Shown here one piece after another: positions 14,181-27,179 of a stretch of 64,000 nt of DNA (its first letter is position 1; the number at the start of each line of letters is the position of its first letter). The position numbers were made by a program, and so were the translations under genes. The notes beneath the pieces are model-generated. The model was not told where the DNA came from, did no database searches, and saw only the letters and a program-made list of their open reading frames with translations. Origin of the DNA: Macropodus opercularis (lineage: Eukaryota > Chordata > Actinopteri > Anabantiformes > Osphronemidae); assembly GCA_030770545.1 (NCBI GenBank), contig CM061107.1, positions 9,227,001 to 9,291,000 on the forward strand, given 5' to 3'.

Positions 14181-14927
14181 GTCCATCTCAGCATGGAAAA
14201 ATCTCTCCTCGCATTCCAGCTGTCTGATCTTCTATTTTGTTTTTTTTTAATCATGCGTGACATGTCAGTTTCTTTTCCTTTAGAGCTGTGGTTGTGTATT
14301 CATCATGTAATCATTGCCACATTAAACCGGAAGCATTTGAGAAACTTCTAAGGTATAAATGAATGCTTCCTCATTGTGACGCTGCTGTTTGCAAGCGGCA
14401 CGATTCAAACCCAAGCGCTGTACCTCAGCCAAATAAACAAGATAGTTAGATATTGTCCTCCTCCATTTATCATTTAGGAATTACAGCCATTTTAATCAGG
14501 GTACCTCCGTTTCCAAAGCCTTAAAGGTGTTTGGGCAGTTGACTGACAAGACGTTAATTGAGCAGGTGGGGTCTGTTCCTTTGTTGCATCCAGACAAATG
14601 AAACAGATAAAAGGAGTTGATATTGGCATCGAGTTGGCGTTTGGCAGCTCGAGAAAATGAAATGAGAGGAGAATTAAGTAAAGAAGGATCATTAGGCTGA
14701 AAAAACTACGTAATTAAATATGAGGTTGGTGGTTCTTGGAATTTCTAGTCCATGAGTATCTCATGTCTCAGTCTGAGGTAAAAACTCTTTATCCCTCTTT
14801 GCTCCCTCCGTGTCTCCTCCCTCCATGGTACAGTACTTATTGATGAGATGGAGGGTTCTGGAAGGTTAATCCACATTGTGCCAGAGGGTGGATGGAGATT
14901 GGTGGGGCTGGTTGTGAAGCTCTGTAG

Positions 14928-14942
14928 CCCCCCCCCCCCCCC
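14928..14942. repeat. C15 homopolymer
   Basis: Fifteen C in a row, in a GC-richer patch. Confidence 0.9.
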
Positions 14943-17002
14943 TTGATCCGCCTCAGAGGGTCCCTGTCAAGCCTGGCTCTTGGGCGGTTGTGTGCTTCCA
15001 CTAATCACCCTCGCTGGAGGTGAGAACCTGTAATCAGCACTTTCTTTGTCATCTATTCAGCCACGCTGGAGGAGACTGCAGGAGCCACGGAGGAGAGTCG
15101 AGGGCTTGAGAGGTTTAGAAGACAAAGTCAGAGCAGTTTTTAGTCAACTGGCAAATGGAAGACTGGTCATCTGCTGAAAGAAAACTCTTATCAAACAAGT
15201 AGTACAAAAACAGTTGTGGTTTTAGGTTTAGTTTATGTGATTGACACAAAAAAGAAAGACAGAATATCTCGTGTGTGTTTTCCTTACGATGCAGTAGTGT
15301 CTGCTCAGGTTTACTTAGACTGAGACCTAAAGGAGCAGGTGTTAATGTTTTCTCTCATTCTCCCACAGGAGACACAGTATACAATCAGTTTTTTCACGGT
15401 GTGACATGACACACATTTTTTTTTTTTTCCTCTACTCCCCTGTCCAAGTAAAGTGGCTTAAGTGGTTTTGTTCCCAGCGGGAAGATTCACTGTCTGTGAA
15501 GACAAATGTAAAATGGGTGTAGAAACGAAAAGAAAGCTGAGCCGACAAGGGAGACGGTGAACACAGATACTGACCCAAAGTATCTGTTTGACACATAATC
15601 TGAGATTTTTAGTTTCTGTACACGGGTGTAAATCAGATAATAATCCAGTCATATCAATTCTATATTTACTGATTCTTTAATAATCCCTTTGAGGAGAGTC
15701 TTGTGGTTACAAAGGTGCATTTTATAGCATGGAGGGTTCAGTGGCTTGCTCAGGGGCATCTTGACATGAGGCCAAGAAAGAACATTAATGAAAAAGTCAA
15801 CGCATGATTAAACATGACCCCAGTGGGACAGACAGACTGGGCAGTGATACTGTACATTGATGCTGTCATGATGGTATCAACATGGAAAATATTAGCTGGA
15901 AAGTGAAGTAGTTTGATTAAGAACTATGAATAAATCTCGTAGATATTACAGTACAGTATGTGCACCGTGCAGGAGTGGGTCTGCAAGGCGCCAAAGAAAT
16001 CCTCCATTACTGACGTTGGAAGCAGCTTTAGATGCAGCGTTGCATCACTTTGAATCCACTTATCCAAACAGTTATGATATTAAAATTGCATGGTACCATG
16101 TAAACATGTTCATTAAAAAAATGATGCATGATGTTTGGTTTTTTTTCCAGCGGCACAGTCAGAGATTCGAAAAGATCAAGTAGCTTCTGCTCACTTCAGA
16201 GCAGAGGACCGTGCTGCTTAAAAGCACTTTTCAGGGATTGATTTTTGCATGATTACACTCGAGGGAATTAAGATTGTGGCAACACTGACAAATGGCAATT
16301 ACAGGAAAATGACAGCGTTTCTAAAGGAGTCTTAGTTACTGTGGAGAATCCCAGCAATTGTATTCAGTCATTAAGATGCTAAATGATACCAACTAACTGT
16401 CTGAAATAGTATCTTCCAGCTTTTGATTGACTGAACACACCTGATTCAGGTCATCTGCAGAGTGTCCAGCTCTCAGGAAGCGTGGGATCCCCCTTCTTCC
16501 ATCTCCTGCCCACACTCTATCGCCTTTCACCCTCTGTCCACTATCTTCTTTCATCCCATCTCCACTACTTGGGACTCCTGCTGAATTTCCAAGGCATGTC
16601 CTGCTTGCAATTAACCTCTCCCACAGAGCGGACTCGTACACACACCTGTGATGATTAGCCAGAGCTAATGGCTCTCTAGTACCCACTAAATACTCTCATA
16701 ACTCATGAAAAGACTCTGTGACCCTGCACTTACAGGCAGCATGAGGACCATGAATCAAACAGGAGTGAAAATAAGCTGTTCTGCTTTGATTAATCAGGCA
16801 GCTGACAAGCAGTTAACAAACAAGAAGATGATTCCAGGAATTGTTTTGTGCTACGTGTGTCACAATGTAATGAAGGGATTTTGGTGAGGTCACAGTTGCT
16901 ACAGATTAGCCTAACGATAAAGTTCCAAAGTAGTCACGAAAGAGTCTGTGTGGCTGATGATGTTGACATTTTGGGTATGAGGACTACACAGCCTCCATCT
17001 AC

Positions 17003-17175
17003 TACACTTGCAAGGAAAAGTATGTATGGGATTACATGGATTTCTGCATAAATTAGTCATAAAATGTGTTCTGATCTTCATCTAAGTCACAACAATAATT
17101 ATATGTTTTTACATTTTTATTGAACATAACATGTAAACATTCACATTGCAGGGTGGGAAAAGTATGTGAATCCCT
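17003..17175 (+). repeat. Left terminal inverted repeat of Tc1-like element
   Basis: It contains the outer and inner direct-repeat motifs, about 140 bases apart, and the long inverted match to 18003-18163. Confidence 0.8.
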
Positions 17176-17315
17176 AAGATAAGTCAGGCATCAGCCAACC
17201 TGGAGTCCAAGCAATGTGATGAGATTGGATGTGTTGGTTAAATCTGTCCTGTCCTATAAAACCTCACACCAGTTTGGAGTTTACTGTTCTCCAGAAGCGC
17301 TGCCTGATGTGAACC

Positions 17316-17999
17316 ATGCCTCACACAAAAGAGCTCTCAGAAGATCTACAATCAAGAATTGTTGACTTGGATGAAGCTGGAAAAGGTTACAAACGTATCT
17401 AAAAGTCTTGATGTTCATGTGTCCACGGTGAGACAGACTGTCTACAAATGGTGAAGGTTCAGCACTGTTGATGCTCTCGCTAGGCCTGGTCGTCCTGTAA
17501 AGATGACTGCAAGAGCAAAGCAGAGAGTGAGGTGAAGAAGAATCCTAGAGCGTCAGCTAGAGACTTACAGAAATCTCTGGCACATGCTAACATTTTGTAG
17601 ACACATCTACAATAAGTAAAACATTAAACAAGAATGGAGACTGTGGAAGGAAGGAAGGTATCTGTCGGCCAACTGAAGCTCCACAGAGGATTGGTGATGC
17701 AACAGGACAACAACCCAAAGCATAGAAGTTAATCAACAACAGAAAGGCTTCAACAGAAGCAAATACGCCTCCTGGACTGGCCCAGTCAGAGTCCTGACCT
17801 CAACCCGACTGAGATGCTGTGGCATGACCTCACGAGAGCGATTCACACCAGATACCCCAAGAATATTGCTGCACTGAAACAGTTTGGTAAAGAGGAATGG
17901 TCCACAATTCCTCCAGACCGTTGTGCAGGTCTGATCTGCAGCTACAGGAAACGTTTGGTTGAGGTTATTGCTGCTAAAGGAGGGTCAACCAGTTATTAA
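17316..17999 (+). pseudogene. Tc1-like transposase pseudogene
   Basis: Pieces of a Tc1-family transposase are readable in order. The N-terminus at 17316 reads MPHTKELSEDL and continues into a helix-turn-helix region. A GRPR-type hook, RPGRPVKM, follows near 17487, then NPRASARDLQKSLAHAN from about 17540. After a deletion, the C-terminal catalytic part resumes with QDNNPKH near 17707 and SPDLNPTEMLW (17787-17822), which carries the catalytic Glu. It ends at a stop at 18000 after a conserved-looking tail. Several in-frame stops and at least one frameshift break it. Roughly 100 codons around the first catalytic Asp are absent compared with the usual length of about 340 residues. It cannot encode an active enzyme. 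The open segment at 17814-17999 is the intact C-terminal piece only. Confidence 0.9.
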
Positions 18000-18002
18000 G
18001 TC

Positions 18003-18163
18003 CAAAGGTTCACATACATTCTTCACATAATGTTTGTGCGGTATTAGTTTAAGTACACTGTGTTTTTCTATTGTTGTGACTTGGATGAAGATCAGAACAC
18101 ATTTTATGAGCGATTTAGGCAGAAATCCATGTAATCCCAAAGGGTTCACACACTTTTTCTGTA
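18003..18163 (-). repeat. Right terminal inverted repeat of Tc1-like element
   Basis: This is the reverse complement of the left arm, with a few substitutions. Its inner and outer direct repeats are about 137 bases apart. Confidence 0.8.
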
Positions 18164-21100
18164 TGGAAAACTGCAGAAACAGCTCTGGGCAAAAAACCCA
18201 TTACATCTGTTCTTGTATGTTTTTCATGTTTTCTCTAATGAGTTTGATTTACTCTATGAAGAAAGCACAAGCCAGGAAGTCGTTCACGTGAGCCTTGTTT
18301 ACTTGTGCCATCGCCACGTCGTTAGTGAAATCAGCCATCACCGTCTTTGAGGAGAAAGATGCCCGTTTCTGGCACTGCTTTCCTGCCTAGTATTTCAATT
18401 TGCATTTTGCTAACTGCACAATTTTGGTATGATCTTCTCCCTCCTGCCTGTACCTGCGTGGAGCACTAGTCGCCACCATTATCATTTCCATTTTATTTTG
18501 GGAAGCTCCATTCCTCTGTTCCCTTCTCCTCTCCTCCCTCCTCTCGCTTCCTGCCTGTGATGGCATGCTAAATGAGTGTTTGCACTGGATTTTTCCGCTG
18601 ACTCTGTGCTTCGCATTCCATAGCCGCGCTAATAATTGGCCATAAGCTGGGGATCGAAACGGAGTAAATGGCTGGAGATGTTGCGCATGCAGGGCCTGAG
18701 GAGAGAGTGCAGCGAATGGGGGAGGTGAAGATGAAGTCCTCAAAGTGTTTAAAGCAGCACATAAAACAGTTGCTCCAATGTGTTTCTGTTTTGCCTGCAT
18801 TACTCTGTTCGAGGCGTGTGGTGGGGGGGAGGGTTCACAGTAAGTGTGGACAAAGATGTACAAGACGAAAGGAAAGTGGGCTTGATCTTTGGTGCACTCA
18901 GTCCATGTTCATAAGCTAATACGCTCACATAAATATGTTTTATTGACTAGAGCCCCTATTTTATTGGCTACCCACACTCTTTTTGTTCTCTTTGATGGCT
19001 TTTATTTTGTTCTGTACTTATTCCTTCAGTTGCACAGACTCACCTTTGCACCTCATAGTGAATCTTTTAGTAAACGAAATGTTCAGAACCACCTCCAGGC
19101 CGTTTTACTTCACTGTATGTTGAGTCATGGTTTAATAAGCGTCTGCACGACTGCTTTGTTGCAATTACTGTCGGCCTGTTTTTTTCGTTATTAATGGGAA
19201 AAGGTGTATATGTGTTGTAAAATATATATGTACAATCTTTTCAGTGTTTATAGATCTCACTGTGCCCAAGTTGTGTTGTTCAGACACGCATACTCATTAC
19301 AGTGGCTGGTAAGTGACTTTGGCATAGTTTTTGCTTTGGCAACAAAATGTTATAGCACAGCTACAGCTATTTCTGCTCGGTCATCACTACTAGGTTATGC
19401 AGGGGCTAAAGAAGCAGGCGGAGGAAGCCTTCATTAATTTATCTCTCTGTTCTGTATTTAACAAGCGCTACATGTGCTGAGGAGGCACACGCCCAACACA
19501 AAGGTTCGGCACAATCATTAAAGGCACGCAGGCATGCCAAGGCTAATCATTTGACCTTTGCTTTTCTTGTCCTGGGCATCGGGAGGAGCAGCACTATCTG
19601 CAGCGGATAAGTCCATTTGTTATATTGCATGATTTATGATGGGGCTGTTAATGTGGAGAATGCTAAAACAGTCCAACTGAGACAACGTAGAAGAAATGGC
19701 TCCTGAGTCCAAAATTAGCTGGGAGGCGATTGTTGAATCCTACTCCAGTCTCTGAGTTTAAATACATAGCCTCCTGTGTCTCCGTCTGCAGAAACACTAA
19801 GCAGCACTTCTCAGGGCAAATTTGGTTAAAAGCTGGTCAGCAAACTTTAAGCTGCAATTCACAAAATGTCATTTTCATTTCATAATAATCTGTATGTTTG
19901 AGTGTAGATGGAGAGAAGATTTTGAGGTTCAAGGGAGTCACTTGAACGAAGGTTCTGGATCAATCCCAGCTACGTTGGCTAAGCTCATCTTCATCATTTG
20001 CCACCTCCAGGGCAAACCGGTGTATTTGTTTGAAGGTCCACCAAATAAACATCACCCAGCTTAAGACCTCTGCAGCTGAAATCTGGCATTATTGACTGTG
20101 GCTTTGGGCAGAAGCTGCGGCATTCGATGGTGTGTCGAATGGCTTTGAGAACTTGGAGGTTGGAGGCCTGGCCAGCGCTGGAGCCTCCCCAGGTCGTTGC
20201 CTGAGGCAGTAGCACCTCAGCAGCCTCACCGCCTCCAGTAAAACATCTCTTACTGAGTGGACCATAGAAATTCCTCCAGTCTCTCCATTCTACTGTCTAC
20301 TTTTGAAGGATAATGATTTTTTTCTCTTTTCCAGTAAGTTATATTAGTTGATCATATAATATTTTAGAGAGTTTCTATGCATTTGTGAAACCGTTCTCAA
20401 GGTCTCAGGGTGTTTGTAGCATTTTGCTTAGGTTTCTATTCACATGGCAAAAAATCCTTTCTAATCACTCAAATGTTTTCTCCTGCTATTGGTAAGGTGT
20501 GTCGCCGCGGGAACAAGATATAATATCACAATATAGGTTAATCTGCGTTGATTCATTATCCTGCTGTTGTGTGTTATTATGTTCGAATGCTGACCAGCAA
20601 CTGAAAGCCCGACAGAGCAAAACCACTGAAGAAAGAAAAAGGAATAGTAGAGTTTAAGGAGAGAGACTGGAGAGGCTGGCAGTGACGTACAAGGAAAAAA
20701 GAAAGAATAGAATATGCTGCAGTGAGGTGGATGTCAGGACTGGTTGCAGAGGAGGATTCTGACAGAGCGAGGGAGAATGAGTTGATGGGTGGCCCGAGAG
20801 AGTGGGAGGCAAGAAGAGTTAAGGCAGGAACATGGTGAACTATATGAGACGGCAGCTTGGACACTTTCCTCGCGCCCTTCAAGGGAATAAAACCCAGTCG
20901 TCTGCTGCTGTAATAGAGACGTCTTCATTCTGCATCTACTCCATGTTTCTGTTATAGGAGCGTGAACCAAGGGAAGGTGGGATTGTTATTCTGCTGAAAG
21001 CCCTTCATCATCTAACTGAGCATGTGCAGCTCTGTAGCTTCTGACCTTCTGATCCAAGCGGTTAGTTGAAGCACATCTTCAGGTCGAAGCACTGTTCACT

Positions 21101-22092
21101 AGTCTCAGATTCCCAGACTGTCATCTGTCCGACCGTCACCATAAGTCAAGGACGTTACTCTCTATCCTACAGTCTTGTCAGAACCATGATCTGACAGATT
21201 CTGCTCCTGTGGTCAGGAATTCAATCAACCCTCACATCTGGCATTTTGATGAGCATGTGCTGTTTGAAATCTAGTTTTAAGACGGTTGTTTTTCTACTCG
21301 TGCTATGCCAGCGTTACAGCCCAGATAACTTAGGCCTGTCACAGGTAGAGGAAAAGAAAGAACTAATTATACATTCTCTGATTAAAATGAATTACATGTT
21401 TACTGTAAAGGGATTCAAATGTTAAAAATCTTTTATCTTAAATTCATTTCACCACAAGTGTTTCATACTTTAAAGTTCAACATGTCTCGATTGATTGATT
21501 TTACTGTCAATCTGCAACACAACAACAAGAAGTGAATAATAAGAAAAGGAAATAAATTCAAATATGCTTGAGGAACAACTATAAATAATGTGTGTACAGC
21601 TTTATAAGAGTGTAAATGTTTGTCTGCATGTGAGACGGACCCCACAGGTTCAGATGTATGGTTTTGACACCGTGTCTGTATTTGATGTCTGGGGTGGATT
21701 ATTTTTTTTGGTACTGATGTTGGTTTTGTTGACAAATAGCGTCCACCCATTTAAACAGATGGGTTATAGTTGGTTATAGATGTTGTTGCAAGGTCTGTTT
21801 TGGTGCTTTGGAGGTTATTAAAGAGCCTTTAAACGCACATGCACCACACACACACCTACTTCCCCTATAGCTCGTTCTTACGTAAACAGAAACATGGGCA
21901 CACGCGTGACCATGAAACCGCTCATGTTGTGTGTACAGAACTCTCTTTAACTAGTGCGGGTTTGTTCTAATGCCCCCGATTTATACAAGGTCCTCCAGCC
22001 ATCACATTTAACAAGACGGAGCAGAGACGAAGCAGCAGATGCTACAGTCCTGTGATGTGTTTTCTCTTCCACACTTCTGTAGATGTTGGAGG

Positions 22093-22120
22093 CTGTGTGT
22101 GTGTGTGCGTGTGTGTGTGT
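22093..22120. repeat. (TG)n microsatellite, interrupted
   Basis: TG tract with one CG interruption. A (CA)n tract lies at 22258-22279 in opposite orientation. Confidence 0.9.
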
Positions 22121-22257
22121 CAGGAAGTATGTATGCAGTGTTTGAGGCACTTGTCACAGCAGGCAATGCTCGATAACTGATTTTAAAATCTGCTTCTACT
22201 GTAGCTGAGGGGATTCTTTTTCGCTTTTCCCTTTTTACTTTGTTTTCAAGCAGTTCT

Positions 22258-22279
22258 ACACACACACACACACACACAC
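22258..22279. repeat. (CA)n microsatellite
   Basis: Pure CA tract of about 11 units. Confidence 0.95.
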
Positions 22280-22855
22280 GTCCCTCCTCCACCTTCTTTT
22301 CTCTGCCAACGACAATAACAACAATGCCTACTTATGCCATAATAAATGGCTGAGTCACACAGACTTTGTTTACTCATTTGTGACTGTCAGCCAGCTGTTG
22401 TCTCTTGTACTGTATGCCCCTGCCCTCCCACTTCCTGTTTCCCCTAAGCTCCAGCAGCCATCTTGCTCGTCAGGGCTGTTCCAGCGTAGTTTTGTTGCCG
22501 CGAGACATTTCGCCGTGACACACACATAGTTGTGTTGTGCCACATGTTGTGTTTGAGATAAATGTTGAACTATCTGGGCACAATATGTGAACACTATGAA
22601 GTAATTAATCAGGGGAGCGATCCAAGTTTGGAGAAGGGCTTTTAGAATCTAACCATGGGAGGCCAGGAAGTAGACGGGGAGAAAAAGACTCATTAGGATT
22701 TGTTTAAACCAACACGTTGTTGTTCTTTTAGTGGTCGATCACAGCCAGCATCAGATGTGTTCGGTTTTATCCTTAGGATATATATATTTTTAATATATAG
22801 TTTGTCAGTTTATGCAGATGTAGAACAAAGTTGAGAAACGAATGCTGACAGGAAA

Positions 22856-22881
22856 ACACACACACACACACACACACACAC
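22856..22881. repeat. (CA)n microsatellite
   Basis: Pure CA tract of about 13 units. Confidence 0.95.
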
Positions 22882-23591
22882 CTCAATGAGATCTCCATAT
22901 ACAGCAGATGCGATTTGTCTGCCTCTTAACTGATGAAGTCAATTAGATCCTATAACAGCTCTATTAGCAAGTAAGAGCTCGGCAGGACACGGATGTGATG
23001 AGCGCGGTGGGCGAGTGGGAGGCTCCCAGCTGGGGGGGTAATGGGAAAACAGCAGTTGGCCAATTTCTCCCCACATCCTGGGTCCCGTGCCCAAAACCCT
23101 ACCTTGCTCAAACCGAGGTGCAATTTGTTTAAGCAAACATGCGTCGTGCATTAGCAGTAAAACCGGCTGTAATTACTAAAACATTGTTAAGCCAGAGGAG
23201 CTGAGGGAAGTAGAAAAGCAGAAATCTCATCATCAGTCTGATCCCTAAATGCGGGGGGTCTGACCCAAACCTTGTGGCAACAAGCAATCACTAATTTCAA
23301 TTCCAATAAAAATAAAAATTACATGTCTGCAAAAGGCTTTAAGAGTTGAGTGTGTGTGAGGAATTATCTCTCGGTCCGTTGTGCTCCAGCTGAGGCCGTC
23401 ATGGTGATCGATTGGAGCAGGGACAAGGTAGAATAAGAGACTGTAGGGGGCGAGAGGGCAGCGACGGGGCAGGTAAGAGGTGGCAAATTGTCCCTCCTCT
23501 CTTTTATTTATGTACTTTAACTGTTTTCTTTTTTTTTAAGATGATCGATGGATGAACAGAGGGATGAAATATGTGATGGAAGATGCTCTAT

Positions 23592-23609
23592 TGTGTGTGT
23601 GTGTGTGTA
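23592..23609. repeat. (TG)n microsatellite
   Basis: Short pure TG tract of about 8 units. Confidence 0.85.
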
Positions 23610-24424
23610 TCATGTTTAAAGTTGCAAATTGAATGTCCTTTTATTATAAAGTGAGGGTGGAGCAAACTGAGCACATTCAACCAAATGCGTTAAATAACCA
23701 ATTAATTATAATAATTTAACCCCTTCAATATAGCAACACTTCTTGCAGTCAGACCCCTTTTTGACAGTAAACCATGAAGTGTTCAGGTTTGTAGCTCTAG
23801 TGTGTAAACCAGTTATCATGTTTTTCTGATCGTGCCTGGGCACTTGGAAGTAACAGAAGACATTGGGTCACTTTAAGTCTTTTCCTCTCACTCTCCTGCC
23901 TTCCTACAACCTACCCGGCTGCCTATTTTTCTCCCTGATGAGGGAGTGGTGATGACATGTGCTAGGAGATGGAGACAGAGTTTCTAACCAGGCCAGTTAT
24001 GAGGCAGTAAGTCCACTATTGATTAGCTGTCCACATTGCTGCCTGGCCTCCTTTGTTTTCTTGAGCACACAGCAGCACATATACAGTGGAGAGCCCGGAT
24101 GGGGGTGACCTTTCATCACCTCTCCCTCTGGTTCATATCACCAGATGTAGACATACTGTCACGTGTGTAAAAAAAAAAAAGTCCACTAAAGGTGTTGACA
24201 GAGGGCGAAAGCTTTAAAAACAGGCCAAGTTTTCTCTAATGCAGACTGAAAGTACGTGTCTGCTTAAACTGTGTTCTTAAAAATCCAACAAGCAAAAATC
24301 ATAGTTCTTAGCAACATTAATATGTGAATAATTTTGCAAACGTTGCAAGCAGGCATGTCAGAAAGATATATAGTAGGATTAAGGAGTTGTATACTTGTTT
24401 GCTTTTTGTTGGGAGCAGCACAAC

Positions 24425-24600
24425 AATAACCACCATTGTACATTTCTTTGAATGCCAGCCAACACCTAATTATAGCTAATTACCAGTGGCCACTTTGTGC
24501 AGTATGATACGTCTTCTTTCTGCGAGTCATTCCCAGTAATTACACATATATCATGTCATCTAGTGAATAATTATTGCATAAAGGATCCTCTGGTGGCTCT
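24425..24600. promoter_or_regulatory. Enhancer-like block
   Basis: CTAATTATAGCTAATTACC, CAGTAATTACAC and AATAATTATTGCAT occur within 150 bases. No repeat or coding frame is seen. A regulatory role is inferred from motif density. Confidence 0.3.
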
Positions 24601-25020
24601 TTTTCCATTGGACAGAGGTGAGGAATGGCCCACGTCCACCTGGATAGTGTTTTCTGGGCCAGACCAGTCCAGGCTTGGCTGCAGTGTGCCACAACATACA
24701 GGCAAAGCATGCCAGGCCTCCGCCAAGGATTCGGGGTGGGGGTGAGTGATCATAGTTCACTGCATCGTTTGACCCTGGACAGAATCCACTGGAAAGTTTA
24801 CGTGGATGGAAAATGGGAGGGGGGGGGATTTGGGACAAGGAGGAGTAGGATAAAGAAAACATGAATAATCAGAAATATTGTGTAGTGTAACAATTACATA
24901 AGCCGCTAAGAGAAGCTGTGCGTGACCTAGTCAAGACTGTAAGATCATGTATCCATATGAAAGCAGGACCCACACAGTCACGGGAAGAACCAGTTGGCAG
25001 CTTGGGCAACCCCACATCAC

Positions 25021-25104
25021 CATCCAGTCGCTGGGGTGCTGGAGCCGATCCCAGTTGTCATTGGGCGAGAGGCGGGGCACACACTGCACAGATCGCCGGC
25101 GCCA
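25021..25104 (+). repeat. Teleost dispersed repeat, copy 1
   Basis: It contains GCTGGAGCCGATCCCAG, TTGGGCGAGAGGCGGGG and a GATCGCC tail. This fits a sequence pattern very common in fish genomes (gctggagcc...gggcgagaggcggggtacaccctggac). Two more copies lie at 36.1 and 54.1 kb, all in the same orientation. The class of parent element is not established here. Confidence 0.65.
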
Positions 25105-26254
25105 TTATCACGGGAAGTCTCAATCACTGGGAGAGGCTGGTAATGAAGCAGTACTAGAGAGAAGCCGTGTGCGTGTTTGTATGAATAAGAGAGCTCGGAA
25201 ATGAAGCAAGGGAGACGCACACAGAGCGACTGTGAGAGTAGCAGGGGAACGGAGACGTTTGTGCCGTCTGTGTGTATTTGCTGCAGCGTGAAGTGAAAAT
25301 TACAACTTACTCTTTCTCTGCCCTCACTTTGAAATTAAGTTCATTTAAAATACATAAGTCTCCTCTTGTCTTGTCCTCGCTTTTCCTCTGTCCCTCTTTA
25401 CTCTTTCCCTCCATCTCTACATTCTTTCATCCATGTCTCATTCCAAGGTTGATTTTCTCTTCTTTTGAGACCAGTGGGATGAGCATTTCATGCATGAAAT
25501 GACTATTGCGATCCCCTGGTCTGCACTACGAACTCTCAGTGAAACCAGTGATGTACATACATCCTGGTGTTATGGATTTAATGATTTCCCAGGAGCAAGC
25601 ATTAGACAGACTACATGTATGTATCACTGACTACATCAACTCATTCTCCCTTGACCTTGCAGATTATTGCTTTTCTTGGCAATTGTGCAAATGTGTGTCT
25701 GTGCTTGTGTGCATCTTTACTTTAACATTATCTACCCAGTGTCTTATGACTTTAACTACTGTGGGCACCATGGAGAGATGGACGAAGGTTTCCTGGTCTG
25801 CTCTTCTTTCGTGTTCGGCATCAGGTGGGGAAAGGGGGGAAGCTGGTGGATCTGTGTGGTTGTTACACATACAGAGAAATAAATTCAGTGTCCACTCTGG
25901 CTCCTTAGGACTCTACACCTAAAGTGTAATGAAATATACAGTTATGTAATCCATACCTGTGGGTCTTGACTGAGCAGTGCAAGCCACAAGAAGAAGTCAG
26001 GTGTTGGCAGAAACCACTGTTGCTCCCGCAGCTACGTGCAGGTGACAGAAATGTTTTACTGACTGCGAAGCCACATTTTATTTTGTTGTTGTTATTTTAT
26101 CTCATTAACCAGTATTTGTACATTTTAAATAATGCAGTGGATTTTCTCCCTGCTGCAAAGCACAGGGCTTTAAATGTTCATGTATAATTGAATAAACTTA
26201 TGCTAATGTGATTGTTTTACACTTAGCTGGCTTTGTAGTGCTTAGTCTCTGCAG

Positions 26255-26353
26255 AAGCCAGCACAAACCTGAGCAATCCCTCCTCCGTTGCCGCCTCGCA
26301 GCCTCCCAGCCTCACGGCGATCCTCCCAAAGCCGCTGCAGGTTGCGCTACGCT
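26255..26353 (+). CDS. Weak candidate exon, Ser/Pro-rich
   Basis: A 99-base segment lies between an acceptor, TCTCTGCAG ending at 26254, and a strong donor, GTAAGTG at 26354. One frame (codons from 26257) is open for 32 codons with about 78% G or C at third positions; it includes NPSSVAASQPPSLTAIL. A second frame is also open but has lower third-position GC. Length divisible by three fits a cassette exon. However, the region 26260-26720 is GC- and CpG-richer overall, so the segment may instead be part of a non-coding first exon or promoter. No domain is recognised. Confidence 0.3.
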
Positions 26354-26359
26354 GTAAGT

Positions 26360-26720
26360 GAGCTGAGGTAATTCCAGGAGAGGGAGGGGGCACATCCTCC
26401 GCCGCACAATGGGCTTTGAAGCAAACTGAACACCATTCTGTTGTGTTCGCATCCTACTACTGCTCTTTCATGGTACAGTAATTCAACTTTAAGCCGTAAT
26501 CCCGGCAGCTGAATGCTTACCATACATTACCACGAACTGGCCGCACTGTCAACGACTGCTGAGTCTCCTTCTACGAGCGAAAGCTTCTCACTTCGATCCA
26601 ATGCAACTGTAGCTTTTTAGAGCGCTTCAGGTGGGCCGGATCAGTCCGGGTTGAGCTTGTTGTCTCGTCCAGTGGCATTATTACGCTGCATCGCTCCTTC
26701 TCTGTGCACGTGTCTCTGCT
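26360..26720. promoter_or_regulatory. CpG-richer patch next to candidate exon
   Basis: CpG dinucleotides are more frequent here than in the flanks, around the strong donor at 26354. It could be a small CpG island or weak promoter, or simply local GC enrichment. Confidence 0.2.
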
Positions 26721-27179
26721 GAAGTTCGCCTCTTGTCTGCTGCATCTTCATCTTTATTCATAAAACCGCCAAGACAACACCACTTATTGATGCTGTGACG
26801 CTTCCTGTGTGTGTGACTATTTACATGCGTGTCTGAAAGTGCGCTTTTCTTCACGTCTCAATTGAAAATCCAGCATCTCTCTGATGACTGGCCCCAACCA
26901 ACTCTCTCTGGTCCTGTTCCCTTTGTCACGACGGCTCCCTCTTTCACCTGTAACGCAGCAAAATGTGCAGCACTGTACACATTAAGTAGAAATTAAATGT
27001 AGTTGGTTATGTACTGAATAATATGACAGAAAACCTATTTTCAATATAAAGTATTATTGTTCATATTTTATGGATGCCTTCCTACTGTATATATTGTAAA
27101 TATGCATGCATGCTGTCGGTCCATACGCTGTCCTTCACTAACCAATTACTTGTTTTACTTTTTTTGATAAGTGCAGCAC

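Larger units (their letters stand above)
11236..17002. other. Gene-free stretch
   Basis: Between the LINE remnant and the Tc1-like remnant I see only microsatellites, homopolymers and one enhancer-like block near 14 kb. The first few hundred bases may be further decayed LINE sequence. Confidence 0.55.
17003..18163 (+). mobile_element. Tc1-like (Tc1/mariner) DNA transposon, internally deleted
   Basis: Inverted terminal repeats are seen directly. The left arm (about 17024-17096) matches the reverse complement of the right arm (about 18072-18142) almost base for base. A direct-repeat motif like AAAAGTATGTGAA occurs at the outer end and again inside each arm: outer left 17014-17025, inner left 17156-17170, inner right 18003-18020, outer right 18140-18160. 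This is the nested IR/DR layout of fish Tc1-like elements. TA dinucleotides lie at both inferred ends. The element is about 1.16 kb against roughly 1.6 kb for intact relatives, because the middle of the transposase is missing. The outer left copy has lost about seven bases. Confidence 0.9.
18164..24424. other. Gene-free stretch
   Basis: No supported gene. The 158-codon minus-strand frame at 18387-18863 has no domain, and its length is within chance expectation. Several (CA)n/(TG)n tracts are listed separately. Confidence 0.55.

Noticed and set aside
18387..18863. 158-codon minus-strand open frame
   Set aside because: No recognisable domain. A frame this long is still within chance expectation, and the composition partly follows a pyrimidine-rich stretch.
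19519..19545. miR-124-like AAGGCACGC string
   Set aside because: Only the seed region matches. The remainder differs and no opposing precursor arm was found.
19940..19970. Box B-like GGTTCTGGATCAATCCC as a tRNA or SINE
   Set aside because: No matching box A at proper spacing and no cloverleaf.
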